DNA from: an uncultured Lachnospiraceae bacterium
GTDB taxonomy: Bacteria > Bacillota > Clostridia > Lachnospirales > Lachnospiraceae
Assembly (NCBI GenBank): GCA_934317005.1
Contig: CAKREB010000009.1
Coordinates: 62,001-126,000, forward strand
Reading direction: 5' to 3'
Length of the DNA: 64,000 bases
The position numbers were made by a program, and so were the translations under genes. The first letter of the stretch is position 1; each line of letters opens with the position of its first letter. Shown piece after piece: positions 1-8,760 of the stretch. The notes under the pieces were generated by a model, which was not told where the DNA came from, made no database searches, and saw only the letters and a list, made by a program, of their open reading frames with translations.

Positions 1-571
1 CATATGTTTCATCTACCATAACAAAGATTCCCTTTTCCTTGCAGACATCTAAAATGCCACGCATCGTCTGACGGGAAATTTGAGAAGAGGTTGGATTGTT
101 CGGATTACAGATGACTAAAAGATCCATGTCCGGTGTCAATGCCTCACATAACGCATCTAGATTTAGTTCAAAATCTTCTGATTCACGCAGCCGGAAATAG
201 TGGGAGCGTCCGCCACCCAGAGAAATCTCATGTTCATATTCGGAATAGGTCGGGCCGATGATCAGAGCCTTTTTCGGATGGATCATCTGCGTGACAAGAG
301 AAATCAGTTCGGTGGAACCGTTTCCAACTAAAATATTCTGATAATCGGTATCGATATATGCACCGATAGCTTTTCTAAGGTCGGTATATTCACGATCGGG
401 ATAGCTTGAGATCGCATCAATATGCTGTGGAAGCTCTTCGCGGAGTTTATATGAAATTCCGAGAGGATTCACATTTGCAGAAAAACTAATGATATCTTCT
501 TTTTTGATGCCAAATATCTTTTCTATCTTTTCAAGATCACTTCCGTGAAAATGTTCTTTTTGTTCTATCAT
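1..571 (-). CDS. CobD/HisC-like PLP-dependent aminotransferase (5' part, runs off the window)
   Basis: The first 190 codons are present and the 3' part lies outside the window. The translated N-terminus (HGSDLEKIEKIFG, then FSANVNPLG) and the later NPNNPTS and VDETY motifs are those of fold-type I PLP enzymes of the threonine-phosphate decarboxylase (CobD) and histidinol-phosphate aminotransferase group. The VDETY motif holds the Asp that contacts the pyridine nitrogen; the PLP lysine would lie beyond the edge. The HG start and FSANxNPLG block are closer to CobD than to HisC, but substrate cannot be fixed from this piece and no cobalamin or histidine genes are nearby. The ATG at 571 has a GAGGCG-like ribosome binding site. 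The gene is divergent from the DUF5717 cluster. Confidence 0.85.
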   Translation of the reverse strand, partial: MIEQKEHFHGSDLEKIEKIFGIKKEDIISFSANVNPLGISYKLREELPQHIDAISSYPDREYTDLRKAIGAYIDTDYQNILVGNGSTELISLVTQMIHPKKALIIGPTYSEYEHEISLGGGRSHYFRLRESEDFELNLDALCEALTPDMDLLVICNPNNPTSSQISRQTMRGILDVCKEKGIFVMVDETY

Positions 572-679
572 TGTAGTACGCCTCGCTTTATAAAAATATA
601 CGGTTTTCTTTCTTTTTGCCATTACAGTATAGCATTCATGGAATGGAAACTCAAGGAATGTCAGGAGAGGGTGCAAGAC

Positions 680-709
680 TTGAAAGGTATATAGAAAAAG
701 TGATATACT
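680..709 (+). promoter_or_regulatory. Sigma-A type promoter for the DUF5717 cluster
   Basis: TTGAAA (680-685) and TATACT (704-709) are separated by 18 bp. The site lies in the 230-bp divergent region, about 90 bp upstream of the chosen start at 802. It is the only good promoter I see for the four-gene cluster. Confidence 0.55.
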
Positions 710-801
710 ATTTATACTTATACCTATTAGGAGAAAGTGGCCGGAGGAACACGGCTGATCGAGAAATATGCGCAGCAAAGAGCGCAGAAATGAGGAAAAC
801 T

Positions 802-3800
802 ATGAGAGAAAAGGTCAATCAGGCTGCCAAAGGGATTTTTGAATATAGTGCATCACCACTATTGCTATCGGAAACACAGCTTTCTATCGATGTAAATGCC
901 GGAGAAGCTGTGGAGGGAACATTTCGTGTGTCCAATGAGCATAGTCGTATGATGCGGGGAGAAGTGACTTCTGACTGTCAGTTTTTGGAGTTTCCGGAAA
1001 GTGTTTTTCATGGAGCAGACAATAAGATCGAATATGTATTTCATGGAGAAAGTCTTTTGCCGGGAGATACCATGAAGGGAAATATTTCTGTCATTACCGA
1101 CTGCGGTACCAGAAAAATTCCGTTTTCAGCAGTAGCCGGAGTTCCGTCCTGTGAAGTTTCTTCCGGAAGGATCCGCGATCTGTTTCATTTTACGAATCTG
1201 GCAAAGGAGCACTCTGACGAGGCAGCTACGCTTTTTAGAAATCCTCACTTTGAAGAAGTATTTTTATATCGTGACAATACCAATATTGCATTATATCAGG
1301 GCTTATCGAAGGGCGCGAGCAAGGGAATGGCGATGGAAGAGTTCCTGATCGCTATTCATAAGAAGCTGCCGATACAGCTTTCGGTGAACCAAAACAGTTT
1401 TCAGTATGAAAATTGTGAACGCAGTTTTACGGATAAGTTTATTATTACAAAAAATAATTGGGGATTTGGAGAGTATCATATTGCATCGGACAGTGCATTT
1501 GTAGTACCGGAGCATAAGATCATCTGGACGGATGATTTTATGGGAGATACATATTCCATGCCGTTTTTGATCGATACGGAAAAGATGTTGCCGGGAAGAA
1601 ACTATGCAAGGATTACGGTATCTACCGTGCGGCAGAAAATAGAGATCACGATCACGGCAAATAAAGCAGGGGCAGACCACGAAGCCGTGTGTGCCAAAAT
1701 AGCACAGCAAAAGCAGCTGTTTCAACTGATGAACTATCATCTGGAGTTCTGCATGGACCGGATGAGCCACGAAGAATATTTAAAAAATGTAGGCGACATC
1801 GTCTATACAATGGAGCAGTCCGGCATGGAACTGGTCACACAGCTTTTTCGGATTCATCTTGGAATCATGGAGCATCGTGAGCAGACAGTCAGAAGCGGAC
1901 TTTCTTTCTTGGAAACGCAGGAAAAGAAGCTAAAGGATACAGATGTTGTGATGTATGCGGCATACCAATATCTGAAGGGGCTGTGGGCTGACGATGACAC
2001 AGTTGTGGAACAGTGTGTTCAGAATATTGAAGCCTGCTATCAGAAGGATTCCAAAAACTGGAGATTATTATGGTTTTTATTATATTTATCTCCGGTATAC
2101 CAGTCGGAACGCAGAAAATATGAAGAGATTGTCAATCAGTTAAAGGATTCCTGCCACAGTCCGATCATGTATTTAGAAGTATGCAGTATCTTAAACGATC
2201 TGCCGGAATGCCTGACAGAGCTGACAGATGGTATCTGTGAGGCGATTCACTGGGGAATCAAGAAAAAATATTTAAGTCGTGAAGTTGCCATGCGTTACTG
2301 CTATCTTGCCGGAAAGCGAAAGGGATACTCTGATGTAATACGGCGTGATCTGTGCAGCTTATATGAGCAGTTTCCGGAAGAAGAGATTCTGATCTCAATC
2401 TGCAAACTTTTTATGAAGGGGCAGCTTACGGATCATAATGCGTTTTATTGGTATAATCTTGGCGTAGAGCACAATCTCAAACTTACGGATCTGTATGAAT
2501 ATTATATGTATTCGATTGATGAAAGTCAGGAGATGACGTTAAAAGACAGCACATTGTTATACTTTTTATATGACAATCATCTGACAATCGCAAAGAAAGC
2601 TATGCTCTATGCTTACGTTGTGAAAAATAAGAAAAGTATCGAAGATACCTATAAAGCATACCGCCCGATCATGGAAGAATTTACCATGCGCCAGTTGGCT
2701 GCGGGAAGGATCAGCAGTAATCTGGCAGTACTATATGAAGAATTTGTTCAGGAAGAAAATATTGATGAGCAGATGGCGATGCAGCTTCCGGGCGTGATGT
2801 TCTGCCATGAAATAATCTGTGATAATGCAGATATCGTGGGAGTATATGTGACACATCGTGAGCTGACCGGTGAAGAGTTTGTGCCATTTCAAAACGGAAG
2901 GGCGATTGTACGGATATTTACGGAAAATTATCAGGTTTTCCTGGCGGATAAGCTTGACAACCGCTATGCATTATCCATCGATTATACGGCAAATAAGCTG
3001 TTACATATGGATTATCTGGCAAGCAAATGTTTTGAATGGAATAAGGAAGATACAAGACTGCTTCTGTATCTTTATGACAAAGCAGAGCGGATGAACCAGC
3101 AGGGAAAAGAAGTGATGGACATTCGCAGGCGTGTTCTGGATATTCCGAATCTGAGTGATTATCATTATAAAAAGGCATTTTGTTCTTTGGTTCGTTACTA
3201 TTATGATAATTTTGAGGGAGAGCTGTTAGATGCCACTTTGGAGAAGCTAAACTGGGATTTTGTGAATCCGACCGACCGGGTACAGTTTATCGAATATTGT
3301 GCAACCCGACGTTTCTTTGATAAGGCAATGGAGGGCATTGAACGGTTTGGCTATGACAGGATTGATGGAAAAAGACTTTTGACGGTTTCCAGTGAAACGT
3401 TTGCCAAGGAAATAGATTGTGGTAAGAGCTTTTTAGTCAAGCTTGCATGGTACATTTTTGGGACAGGTCATTTTGATGAAAACATGATGCGCTATCTCTG
3501 CCGCTATTATGTCGGAAGTATCCATGAAATGGTACAGATATGGAAATACGCAAAGGGCTTTTCTGTTGATATGGCAGATTTTTCAGAGCGTATTCTGGGA
3601 CAGATTGTTTTCACGGAGGAGATGGCACCGGATGCCTATGAGGTTTTTTATGACTACTATCAGACAGGGAAGGATAAGCGGCTTTTGTGGGCATTTATGA
3701 AGTTTGTGGCATATCGCTATCTGGTACACAATTGGATCATACCAAATAAGATGTTTGCTTATTTCTATAAGGAAGTGCAGATACAGGATAACATCTTCTG

Positions 3801-4353
3801 TCTGATCGCATCATTAAAGTATCTGAGTCAGAAAACGGAACTGACAGAGGAAGAGATCAAGTTTGTAGACTATAATATCAATAAACTGTATGAGAAAAAA
3901 ATGGTCTTTCCGTTTTTCCGTGACTTTTATGGAAAGGTTTCGTTGCCTATCCACATTTTGGACGAGTATTATGTGGAATACATTACAGATCCAAACGTTG
4001 AGGTAAAGATCCATTATCTGATCTCGTCCGGTTATGAGAAGGGAGAATATATTACGGAAACGATGCGTGATATATTCTGTGGTATCCGTGTGAAAGAATT
4101 TGTACTTTTTCAGGATGAGATCTTACAGTACTATATTTCGGAGATGCGTCCGGAGGGCGAAGTGATCACAAAGAGTGTCAGCGTCAGCTTTGATGAAACG
4201 ATGGACAATGAGCGCACAAGCAGCCGTTATCATATGCTCAATCTTATGATGATCGCGCAGGAAATGAAAGAAGAGGGAACGCTGATCGATCTGATGAAAG
4301 AGTATGTACAGACGCAGGAGAGTGTGAATCTGTTGTTTGAACCACTGGAATAA
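802..4353 (+). CDS. DUF5717 family protein, very large, function unknown
   Basis: This is a 1183-aa soluble protein without a signal peptide or membrane segment. The first 200 residues are beta-rich and resemble Ig-like modules (a block starting SASPLLLSETQLSIDV followed by a GTFRVSN strand). The remainder is strongly helical with many aromatic residues and looks like a long alpha-helical repeat. I recognise it as the DUF5717 type common in Lachnospiraceae, for which no function is known. The frame is open upstream to 616, but the ATG at 802 is preferred because it has GAGG six bases upstream and the family usually starts with a sequence like MREKV. The gene heads a four-gene same-strand cluster and is followed after 26 bp by the DUF5716-like gene. 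Confidence 0.85.
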   Translation: MREKVNQAAKGIFEYSASPLLLSETQLSIDVNAGEAVEGTFRVSNEHSRMMRGEVTSDCQFLEFPESVFHGADNKIEYVFHGESLLPGDTMKGNISVITDCGTRKIPFSAVAGVPSCEVSSGRIRDLFHFTNLAKEHSDEAATLFRNPHFEEVFLYRDNTNIALYQGLSKGASKGMAMEEFLIAIHKKLPIQLSVNQNSFQYENCERSFTDKFIITKNNWGFGEYHIASDSAFVVPEHKIIWTDDFMGDTYSMPFLIDTEKMLPGRNYARITVSTVRQKIEITITANKAGADHEAVCAKIAQQKQLFQLMNYHLEFCMDRMSHEEYLKNVGDIVYTMEQSGMELVTQLFRIHLGIMEHREQTVRSGLSFLETQEKKLKDTDVVMYAAYQYLKGLWADDDTVVEQCVQNIEACYQKDSKNWRLLWFLLYLSPVYQSERRKYEEIVNQLKDSCHSPIMYLEVCSILNDLPECLTELTDGICEAIHWGIKKKYLSREVAMRYCYLAGKRKGYSDVIRRDLCSLYEQFPEEEILISICKLFMKGQLTDHNAFYWYNLGVEHNLKLTDLYEYYMYSIDESQEMTLKDSTLLYFLYDNHLTIAKKAMLYAYVVKNKKSIEDTYKAYRPIMEEFTMRQLAAGRISSNLAVLYEEFVQEENIDEQMAMQLPGVMFCHEIICDNADIVGVYVTHRELTGEEFVPFQNGRAIVRIFTENYQVFLADKLDNRYALSIDYTANKLLHMDYLASKCFEWNKEDTRLLLYLYDKAERMNQQGKEVMDIRRRVLDIPNLSDYHYKKAFCSLVRYYYDNFEGELLDATLEKLNWDFVNPTDRVQFIEYCATRRFFDKAMEGIERFGYDRIDGKRLLTVSSETFAKEIDCGKSFLVKLAWYIFGTGHFDENMMRYLCRYYVGSIHEMVQIWKYAKGFSVDMADFSERILGQIVFTEEMAPDAYEVFYDYYQTGKDKRLLWAFMKFVAYRYLVHNWIIPNKMFAYFYKEVQIQDNIFCLIASLKYLSQKTELTEEEIKFVDYNINKLYEKKMVFPFFRDFYGKVSLPIHILDEYYVEYITDPNVEVKIHYLISSGYEKGEYITETMRDIFCGIRVKEFVLFQDEILQYYISEMRPEGEVITKSVSVSFDETMDNERTSSRYHMLNLMMIAQEMKEEGTLIDLMKEYVQTQESVNLLFEPLE

Positions 4354-4379
4354 AAATGTTGATATAAGGGGGAAAATAC

Positions 4380-5642
4380 GTGGAAGAGGAAAGAAAGCTG
4401 TTAGTAGGAATTGATCTGGGACAGGAGATTACGCAGATGACCTGTTTTGATTTTACTTCCTACGAACCGGTTCCAATCGGAAGAAAGGTACAGGGAGAGC
4501 GTATTTATGAAATCCCAACGGCTTTAGCCGTCAATCCGGTGTCAGGAGAATGGTACTGGAGTGATGAAGAATATGCACAAAAAGAGGGTGTGATACGGCT
4601 TAATTACCTGCTTGCAGATGTGATGCGGGAAGATAAGATCGTGGTTGGAAAATATACGCTGGAAAGCTATCAGGTGTTAAAACGTTTTCTGGTAAAGGTG
4701 TTGAGTATTCTTCAGGAATATTATCCGACAGATAAGATACGGAAGTTAGTCGTTACTGTGCCGGAAAAGACAGAGCGATTCAAAAAGGACATAACGGCGA
4801 TCTGTGAAGAAATTGGAATCCCGAAGGGGGGAGTTGTCTTACAGAATTACCGCCAGAGCTATATGTACTATGCTATTAGTCAGCCCAGGGAGCTTTGGGT
4901 GAACAATGTAGGTCTTTTTGAAATGGAAAATAACAAGCTTTTGTATTCACAGATTGACATTGACCGAAAAACGACACCGTACATTATCGGCGTGACCCAG
5001 AAGGATCTGTCTGACGGAATTGACTGGAAGGAGTTAGCAGAAGAAGGGGATGCACATATCTCCTATGCATTTTTAAATGCTGCCAATACAGCGTTACATA
5101 AGCAGTTAGTTACAACGGTATATGTGACGGGAAAAGATTTTGAAAAGCCGTGGGCAGGGAACGCCTTAAAAGAGCTGTGTGTGGGAAGAAGAGTATTCCG
5201 CGGACAAAATCTGTTTACAAAGGGTGCCTGCTATGCAGCAAGAGAGCTTTCCGGGGAAGGTAAACTGTCGCAGTGCCTGTTTTTGGATGAAGAGATGATT
5301 GCGTGCAATGTGTCCCTGCGCTTATATAAGGATGCAGCGATACAGGATGTGCTGCTTGCAAAGGCAGGAGCACTTTGGAGTGAGGTAGATGTCAGTGTGG
5401 ATGTGATACCGGATGATGAGGATGAGATTCAGATTACGATGCAGGATGTGTTAAAGCACGAAACGCGTGCGCATATGCTTTCACTCAGTGGATTTGCAGG
5501 AAGAGAAAACAAGATGACACGATTTACGATCCGTATCCGTTTTGCTGACAGCAATACGTGTATTGTAACCTTGAAAGATAATGGATTTGGGGAGTTTTGT
5601 CCATCCAGCAATCGTGTTTGGGAACGATATATTTCGATGTAA
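4380..5642 (+). CDS. DUF5716-like protein with Hsp70/actin-fold features
   Basis: The 420-aa product begins with a GTG codon preceded by AAGGGGG. Several blocks line up in order with an Hsp70 ATPase domain: VGIDLG (residues 9-14, phosphate-1 loop), IPTALAV (45-51), LVVTVPEK (123-130), VYVTG (247-251, adenosine-motif position) and KGACYAA (281-287). The C-terminal 100 residues are beta-rich, reminiscent of a short substrate-binding domain. The phosphate-2 position, DLGGGT in Hsp70, reads NNVGLFE (175-181), so catalytic ATP hydrolysis is doubtful. The assignment to DUF5716 is by recall and the Hsp70 resemblance is my reading. It lies between the DUF5717 and TPR genes, 26 and 51 bp away. Confidence 0.8.
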   Translation: MEEERKLLVGIDLGQEITQMTCFDFTSYEPVPIGRKVQGERIYEIPTALAVNPVSGEWYWSDEEYAQKEGVIRLNYLLADVMREDKIVVGKYTLESYQVLKRFLVKVLSILQEYYPTDKIRKLVVTVPEKTERFKKDITAICEEIGIPKGGVVLQNYRQSYMYYAISQPRELWVNNVGLFEMENNKLLYSQIDIDRKTTPYIIGVTQKDLSDGIDWKELAEEGDAHISYAFLNAANTALHKQLVTTVYVTGKDFEKPWAGNALKELCVGRRVFRGQNLFTKGACYAARELSGEGKLSQCLFLDEEMIACNVSLRLYKDAAIQDVLLAKAGALWSEVDVSVDVIPDDEDEIQITMQDVLKHETRAHMLSLSGFAGRENKMTRFTIRIRFADSNTCIVTLKDNGFGEFCPSSNRVWERYISM

Positions 5643-5670
5643 AAGCATTTTGACAGGGAAGGCTGTCAAG

Positions 5671-5706
5671 GTGAGAAAGGCTTGGTTATCGCTATGGGAA
5701 AATTGA
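5671..5706 (+). other. Possible 11-codon leader ORF overlapping the TPR gene start
   Basis: A GTG at 5671 preceded by AGGGAAGG with an 8-base spacer opens an 11-codon frame (MRKAWLSLWEN, then TGA) that runs across the likely start of the TPR gene. The internal KAWL matches the end of a second mini-ORF before the next gene. It may be a translation-coupling leader or an accident of an extended ribosome-binding region. Confidence 0.3.
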
Positions 5707-6533
5707 TTCAGTGTGGCAGTTGTATTGCAAAGGAGCCATATCATTTTCGATTGACAAAGACGAATGTATACTCGATCGAAGAAGTATGTTACTACATCCG
5801 TCATAATATTTATATGATGCAGGAAGAAGTCTTTGACAGAGAGTTTGCGCTGTGGCTGCGCAATGAGCTGCACATGGATAAGACAGCGGACAAGATGGAA
5901 AAGCTGATAAATGATCATCATAATATTAAGGATATTGTGGTTACAATCTGCTGCAGCTGTGACTACTACGATGAGGATGAGATCAACGAGCTGATTCGTA
6001 TTATCGATGAGTTAGACAAGCTGCCAAAGTATGCAAGAAGGAAATATAAGGGAGATAATTACCTGAACTGTCAGTCATATGAAAAAGCGATTGAAGAGTA
6101 TGAGAAGATTTTCGAGAGTGATGAGATTTTGCAGGCAGACAGTGGGGTATATGGAGATATTTTCCATAATATGGCTGTAGCCTATGTAAATATGGGAGAA
6201 TTTCATAAGGCATCGGATTATTTTTTGCAGGCATATGAAAAGAATAATCGGGAGAAATCTTTGTTTCAATGCCTGTCAGCGCTGCGCATGTGTAAGGATG
6301 TAGAGCGTTTTAAAAAGGTTGTAAAGGATCTGGATATCTCACAGGAAAAACAGAATGAGTGGGAGAAGAAATATACCCGTGCAATGGAAATATGCAGCAC
6401 GAACAGGGCGTCAAAGCAGATTGAAAAGTTAAGGATTCTTTTGAAAAACGGTCAGGTCGAAGAGTATTATGACAAGGTTCATGGATACATTATTGAATGG
6501 AAAAATGAGTATCGCCGTCAGATAAGTGTATAA
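5694..6533 (+). CDS. TPR-repeat protein of unknown function
   Basis: This is a 279-aa cytosolic protein. The N-terminus carries a Cys pair (IQCGSCIAKEPYHF) followed by a block ending CYYIRHNIY, which I have seen at the start of Lachnospiraceae proteins of unknown role. Residues about 115 to 190 hold TPR-like helices (YLNCQSYEKAIEEYEKIF, then FHNMAVAYVNMGEFHKASDY). The start is uncertain. The ATG at 5694 has AAAGG 13 bases upstream, and an in-frame TTG at 5682 has AAGGTGA seven bases upstream, adding four residues. It is the third gene of the DUF5717 cluster. TPR folds bind peptides or partner proteins, so a scaffold role with the neighbouring gene products is an inference. Confidence 0.75.
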   Translation: MGKLIQCGSCIAKEPYHFRLTKTNVYSIEEVCYYIRHNIYMMQEEVFDREFALWLRNELHMDKTADKMEKLINDHHNIKDIVVTICCSCDYYDEDEINELIRIIDELDKLPKYARRKYKGDNYLNCQSYEKAIEEYEKIFESDEILQADSGVYGDIFHNMAVAYVNMGEFHKASDYFLQAYEKNNREKSLFQCLSALRMCKDVERFKKVVKDLDISQEKQNEWEKKYTRAMEICSTNRASKQIEKLRILLKNGQVEEYYDKVHGYIIEWKNEYRRQISV

Positions 6534-6572
6534 TACAGTGGGATAGAGTGCAAATGTCAGGAAGGATTTCTG

Positions 6573-6605
6573 ATGTTTACGAGTTTTGGAAAGGCATGGT
6601 TATGA
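6573..6605 (+). other. Possible 10-codon leader ORF (MFTSFGKAWL)
   Basis: An ATG at 6573 sits 6 bases after a strong AGGAAGGA site. Its 10-codon frame ends in TGA one base before the ATG at 6607 of the coiled-coil gene. Such spacing would let ribosomes terminating on the mini-ORF restart on the gene. The KAWL tail is shared with the mini-ORF at 5671. Confidence 0.35.
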
Positions 6606-6606
6606 T

Positions 6607-7878
6607 ATGGCATTTTGGAATAGAAGAAAAAAACGGCAACAGGAAGAAGAGCTGGAACTGGAAGCAGAGGAAAAGTTAGAAAAACTTCGTAGGGAAAAGC
6701 AGTTAGAACAGGAGCAAAAAGCTACCACGGCAGAAAAAGAACGCAAGAAAAATCCGGCTAAGAGGGAAGAATATCAGACAGAGATCGTAAAACCGGCACA
6801 TCCGGGAGATCAGAAGCGGTATGTGACAGAGTGTTGTCAGGCAGTACAGGAAGCCGACAGGCAGATCGCACAGATCCGTCGGGAGTATCAGGGAGTGACG
6901 GATTCTCTTCTGGATATTCAGAAGATTGATCGCGCATCCGGTGAGGACAAAAAGCAGATTCGTGATGCTGCAAGAAATATCATTAAACTGACGCAGGAAA
7001 GAAACCAGTATAAGAACCGGAATCTTACCATATCTGACGTGGTGATGCGGCGGTTTGAACCTTATGAAAATGAACTGGTGGATGAGATTAAAAAAATGTA
7101 TGCCACAGAATCGTATCAGAAAGCAATTGAAGGAGATATGGATAAGCTTCATGAGGAAAAAAAGAAGCTTCGCAAGGAGCAGCAGGAGATTATTGAAAAG
7201 CAGAATGCATTAAAGGGTATGGCAAAGGTGTTGATCGTACTGATCCTTTCGCTTTTTGTACTGTTTGTGGTAATCTATTATGCTCTGGAGGTAGATATGA
7301 CATTGCCATATCTGGGAACAGTATTGTTAGCTGCTGTGTCTGCGGGAGTTCTTTTCGTAGAGTCGAATCGGAACCGCAGAGAGATGGCATTGGCAGACCG
7401 TAAGATGGAAAAAGCAATCAGTCTGTTGAATCGTGTCAAGATTAAGTGCGTAAATAACCTGAATGTATTAGATTATACGAAGGAAAAATTTGGTGTATCG
7501 AGTGCGGCAGAGTTTGAAAAGCTTTGGAATGAATATGTTCGTGCCAGAGAATACGAAAAGAAATTTCGCGAAAATACAGAACAGCTTAATTATTATTGTG
7601 ACAGTCTGTTAGATGGACTAAAACGGCAGAATGTCCTGAATCGCGAAATCTGGATTGGTCAGGCATTGGCTCTGATCGATGAGAGGGAAATGGTAGAAAT
7701 CCGTCACAAATTAAATGCACAGCGCCAGATTCTGCGGGAACAGATTGAGTACAATGAGGGGATTAAGCAGGAGTTTGTGCATAATATTGAGGAAGTGATC
7801 GCACAAAATCCGGAAAACAAAGAGGAATGGTTAAAGATTGTAAAAAGTTATAGTCAGGAGGAAGATAACGAAGAATAG
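6607..7878 (+). CDS. Coiled-coil membrane protein, function unknown
   Basis: The 423-aa product has a charged, Glu/Lys/Arg-rich coiled coil over residues 8-57 and more helical segments to about residue 200. Two adjacent membrane helices follow at about 207-227 and 233-251, and then a soluble helical C-terminus of about 170 residues. The topology predicts both long ends on the same, probably cytoplasmic, side with a short hairpin in the membrane. No catalytic motif is visible. The start chosen is the ATG at 6607; the frame also opens at a TTG at 6586. It is the last gene of the DUF5717 cluster and could tether the other three products to the membrane, which is an inference. Confidence 0.75.
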   Translation: MAFWNRRKKRQQEEELELEAEEKLEKLRREKQLEQEQKATTAEKERKKNPAKREEYQTEIVKPAHPGDQKRYVTECCQAVQEADRQIAQIRREYQGVTDSLLDIQKIDRASGEDKKQIRDAARNIIKLTQERNQYKNRNLTISDVVMRRFEPYENELVDEIKKMYATESYQKAIEGDMDKLHEEKKKLRKEQQEIIEKQNALKGMAKVLIVLILSLFVLFVVIYYALEVDMTLPYLGTVLLAAVSAGVLFVESNRNRREMALADRKMEKAISLLNRVKIKCVNNLNVLDYTKEKFGVSSAAEFEKLWNEYVRAREYEKKFRENTEQLNYYCDSLLDGLKRQNVLNREIWIGQALALIDEREMVEIRHKLNAQRQILREQIEYNEGIKQEFVHNIEEVIAQNPENKEEWLKIVKSYSQEEDNEE

Positions 7879-7907
7879 TATATGCGCCCTAAGTGGTGGC
7901 AGACAAA

Positions 7908-7929
7908 TTCTAAGTGTCAACACTTAGAA
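7908..7929. repeat. Perfect 10-bp inverted repeat after the DUF5717 cluster
   Basis: TTCTAAGTGT and ACACTTAGAA are separated by two bases. The arms are AT-rich and the sequence is followed by a run of seven A and four T, so it could be a weak terminator for the cluster or an operator for the next gene. The rest of the 216-bp gap shows nothing firm. Confidence 0.5.
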
Positions 7930-8094
7930 TGGGAAAAAAATTTTATTTGATAATACATATCCTATCATTCGAATAGGTTTATAGGGAAAAGCTATAAGCG
8001 TTTCAAGAATTTATGAATTATCCAAAATCGTAAAAGTTTGATATGGTAATGACAAGAAGAAAAAGGATACGATTTTTGATGAGGAGTGATAGAT

Positions 8095-8724
8095 ATGAAA
8101 CAGATATTATGCTTTGGCGATTCGAATACATTTGGCTTGATTCCGGGTACCGATAAACGTTATCCGTGGGGGGTCCGTTGGACCAGCATTTTAAATATGG
8201 ATCTGGGTTTGGATAAATTTCGAGTAATCGAAGAAGGATTATGTGGCCGCACGACGGTGTTTGATGATGTACTCCGTGACGGACGGAGAGGAACCGAACT
8301 GCTTCCGACTCTGTTAGAAAGTCATCAACTGTTGGATCTGGTTATTATCATGCTGGGAACCAATGACTGCAAAACACGTAACGCAGCATCGGCAGATGTG
8401 ATTGGAAAAGGAATTACACGCATTTTGGATCAGGTGGAGCAAAAGGCGGATACCAAAAATGTTTTGCTGATCTCTCCAATCCACTTGGGGGATAAGGTTT
8501 GGGAAGAAGGATACGATGAGGAATTTTCCGAGGAATCCGTTGCGATTTCGAAAGAGCTGGCAGAGGTTTATCGTAAGATTGCAAAAGAACGCAAAGTTGC
8601 CTTTTTGGATGCCTCCCGCTATGCGGCACCAAGCAGCAAAGACCGTGAGCATATGGATGAGGCCGGTCATCTGGCATTTGCCAAAGCAGTAGAGGAAAAG
8701 ATATATGAACTTGGCATAGCATAA
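8095..8724 (+). CDS. SGNH/GDSL hydrolase (arylesterase-like)
   Basis: This is a 209-aa cytosolic SGNH hydrolase. Block I is FGDSNTFG near the N-terminus with the nucleophilic Ser, block III is GTNDCK, and the C-terminus has DREHMDEAGH with the Asp/His pair expected for block V. The family hydrolyses esters of small acyl or acetyl substrates, and the SNTFG variant resembles the arylesterase/acyltransferase branch. The ATG at 8095 has GAGGAG eight bases upstream and is preferred over the GTG three codons earlier. No signal peptide is present. The PAP2 gene follows after 36 bp and may be co-transcribed. Confidence 0.9.
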   Translation: MKQILCFGDSNTFGLIPGTDKRYPWGVRWTSILNMDLGLDKFRVIEEGLCGRTTVFDDVLRDGRRGTELLPTLLESHQLLDLVIIMLGTNDCKTRNAASADVIGKGITRILDQVEQKADTKNVLLISPIHLGDKVWEEGYDEEFSEESVAISKELAEVYRKIAKERKVAFLDASRYAAPSSKDREHMDEAGHLAFAKAVEEKIYELGIA

Positions 8725-8760
8725 AGCAGTGTCTTATATGCATGATGAATGGGAGAAAGT

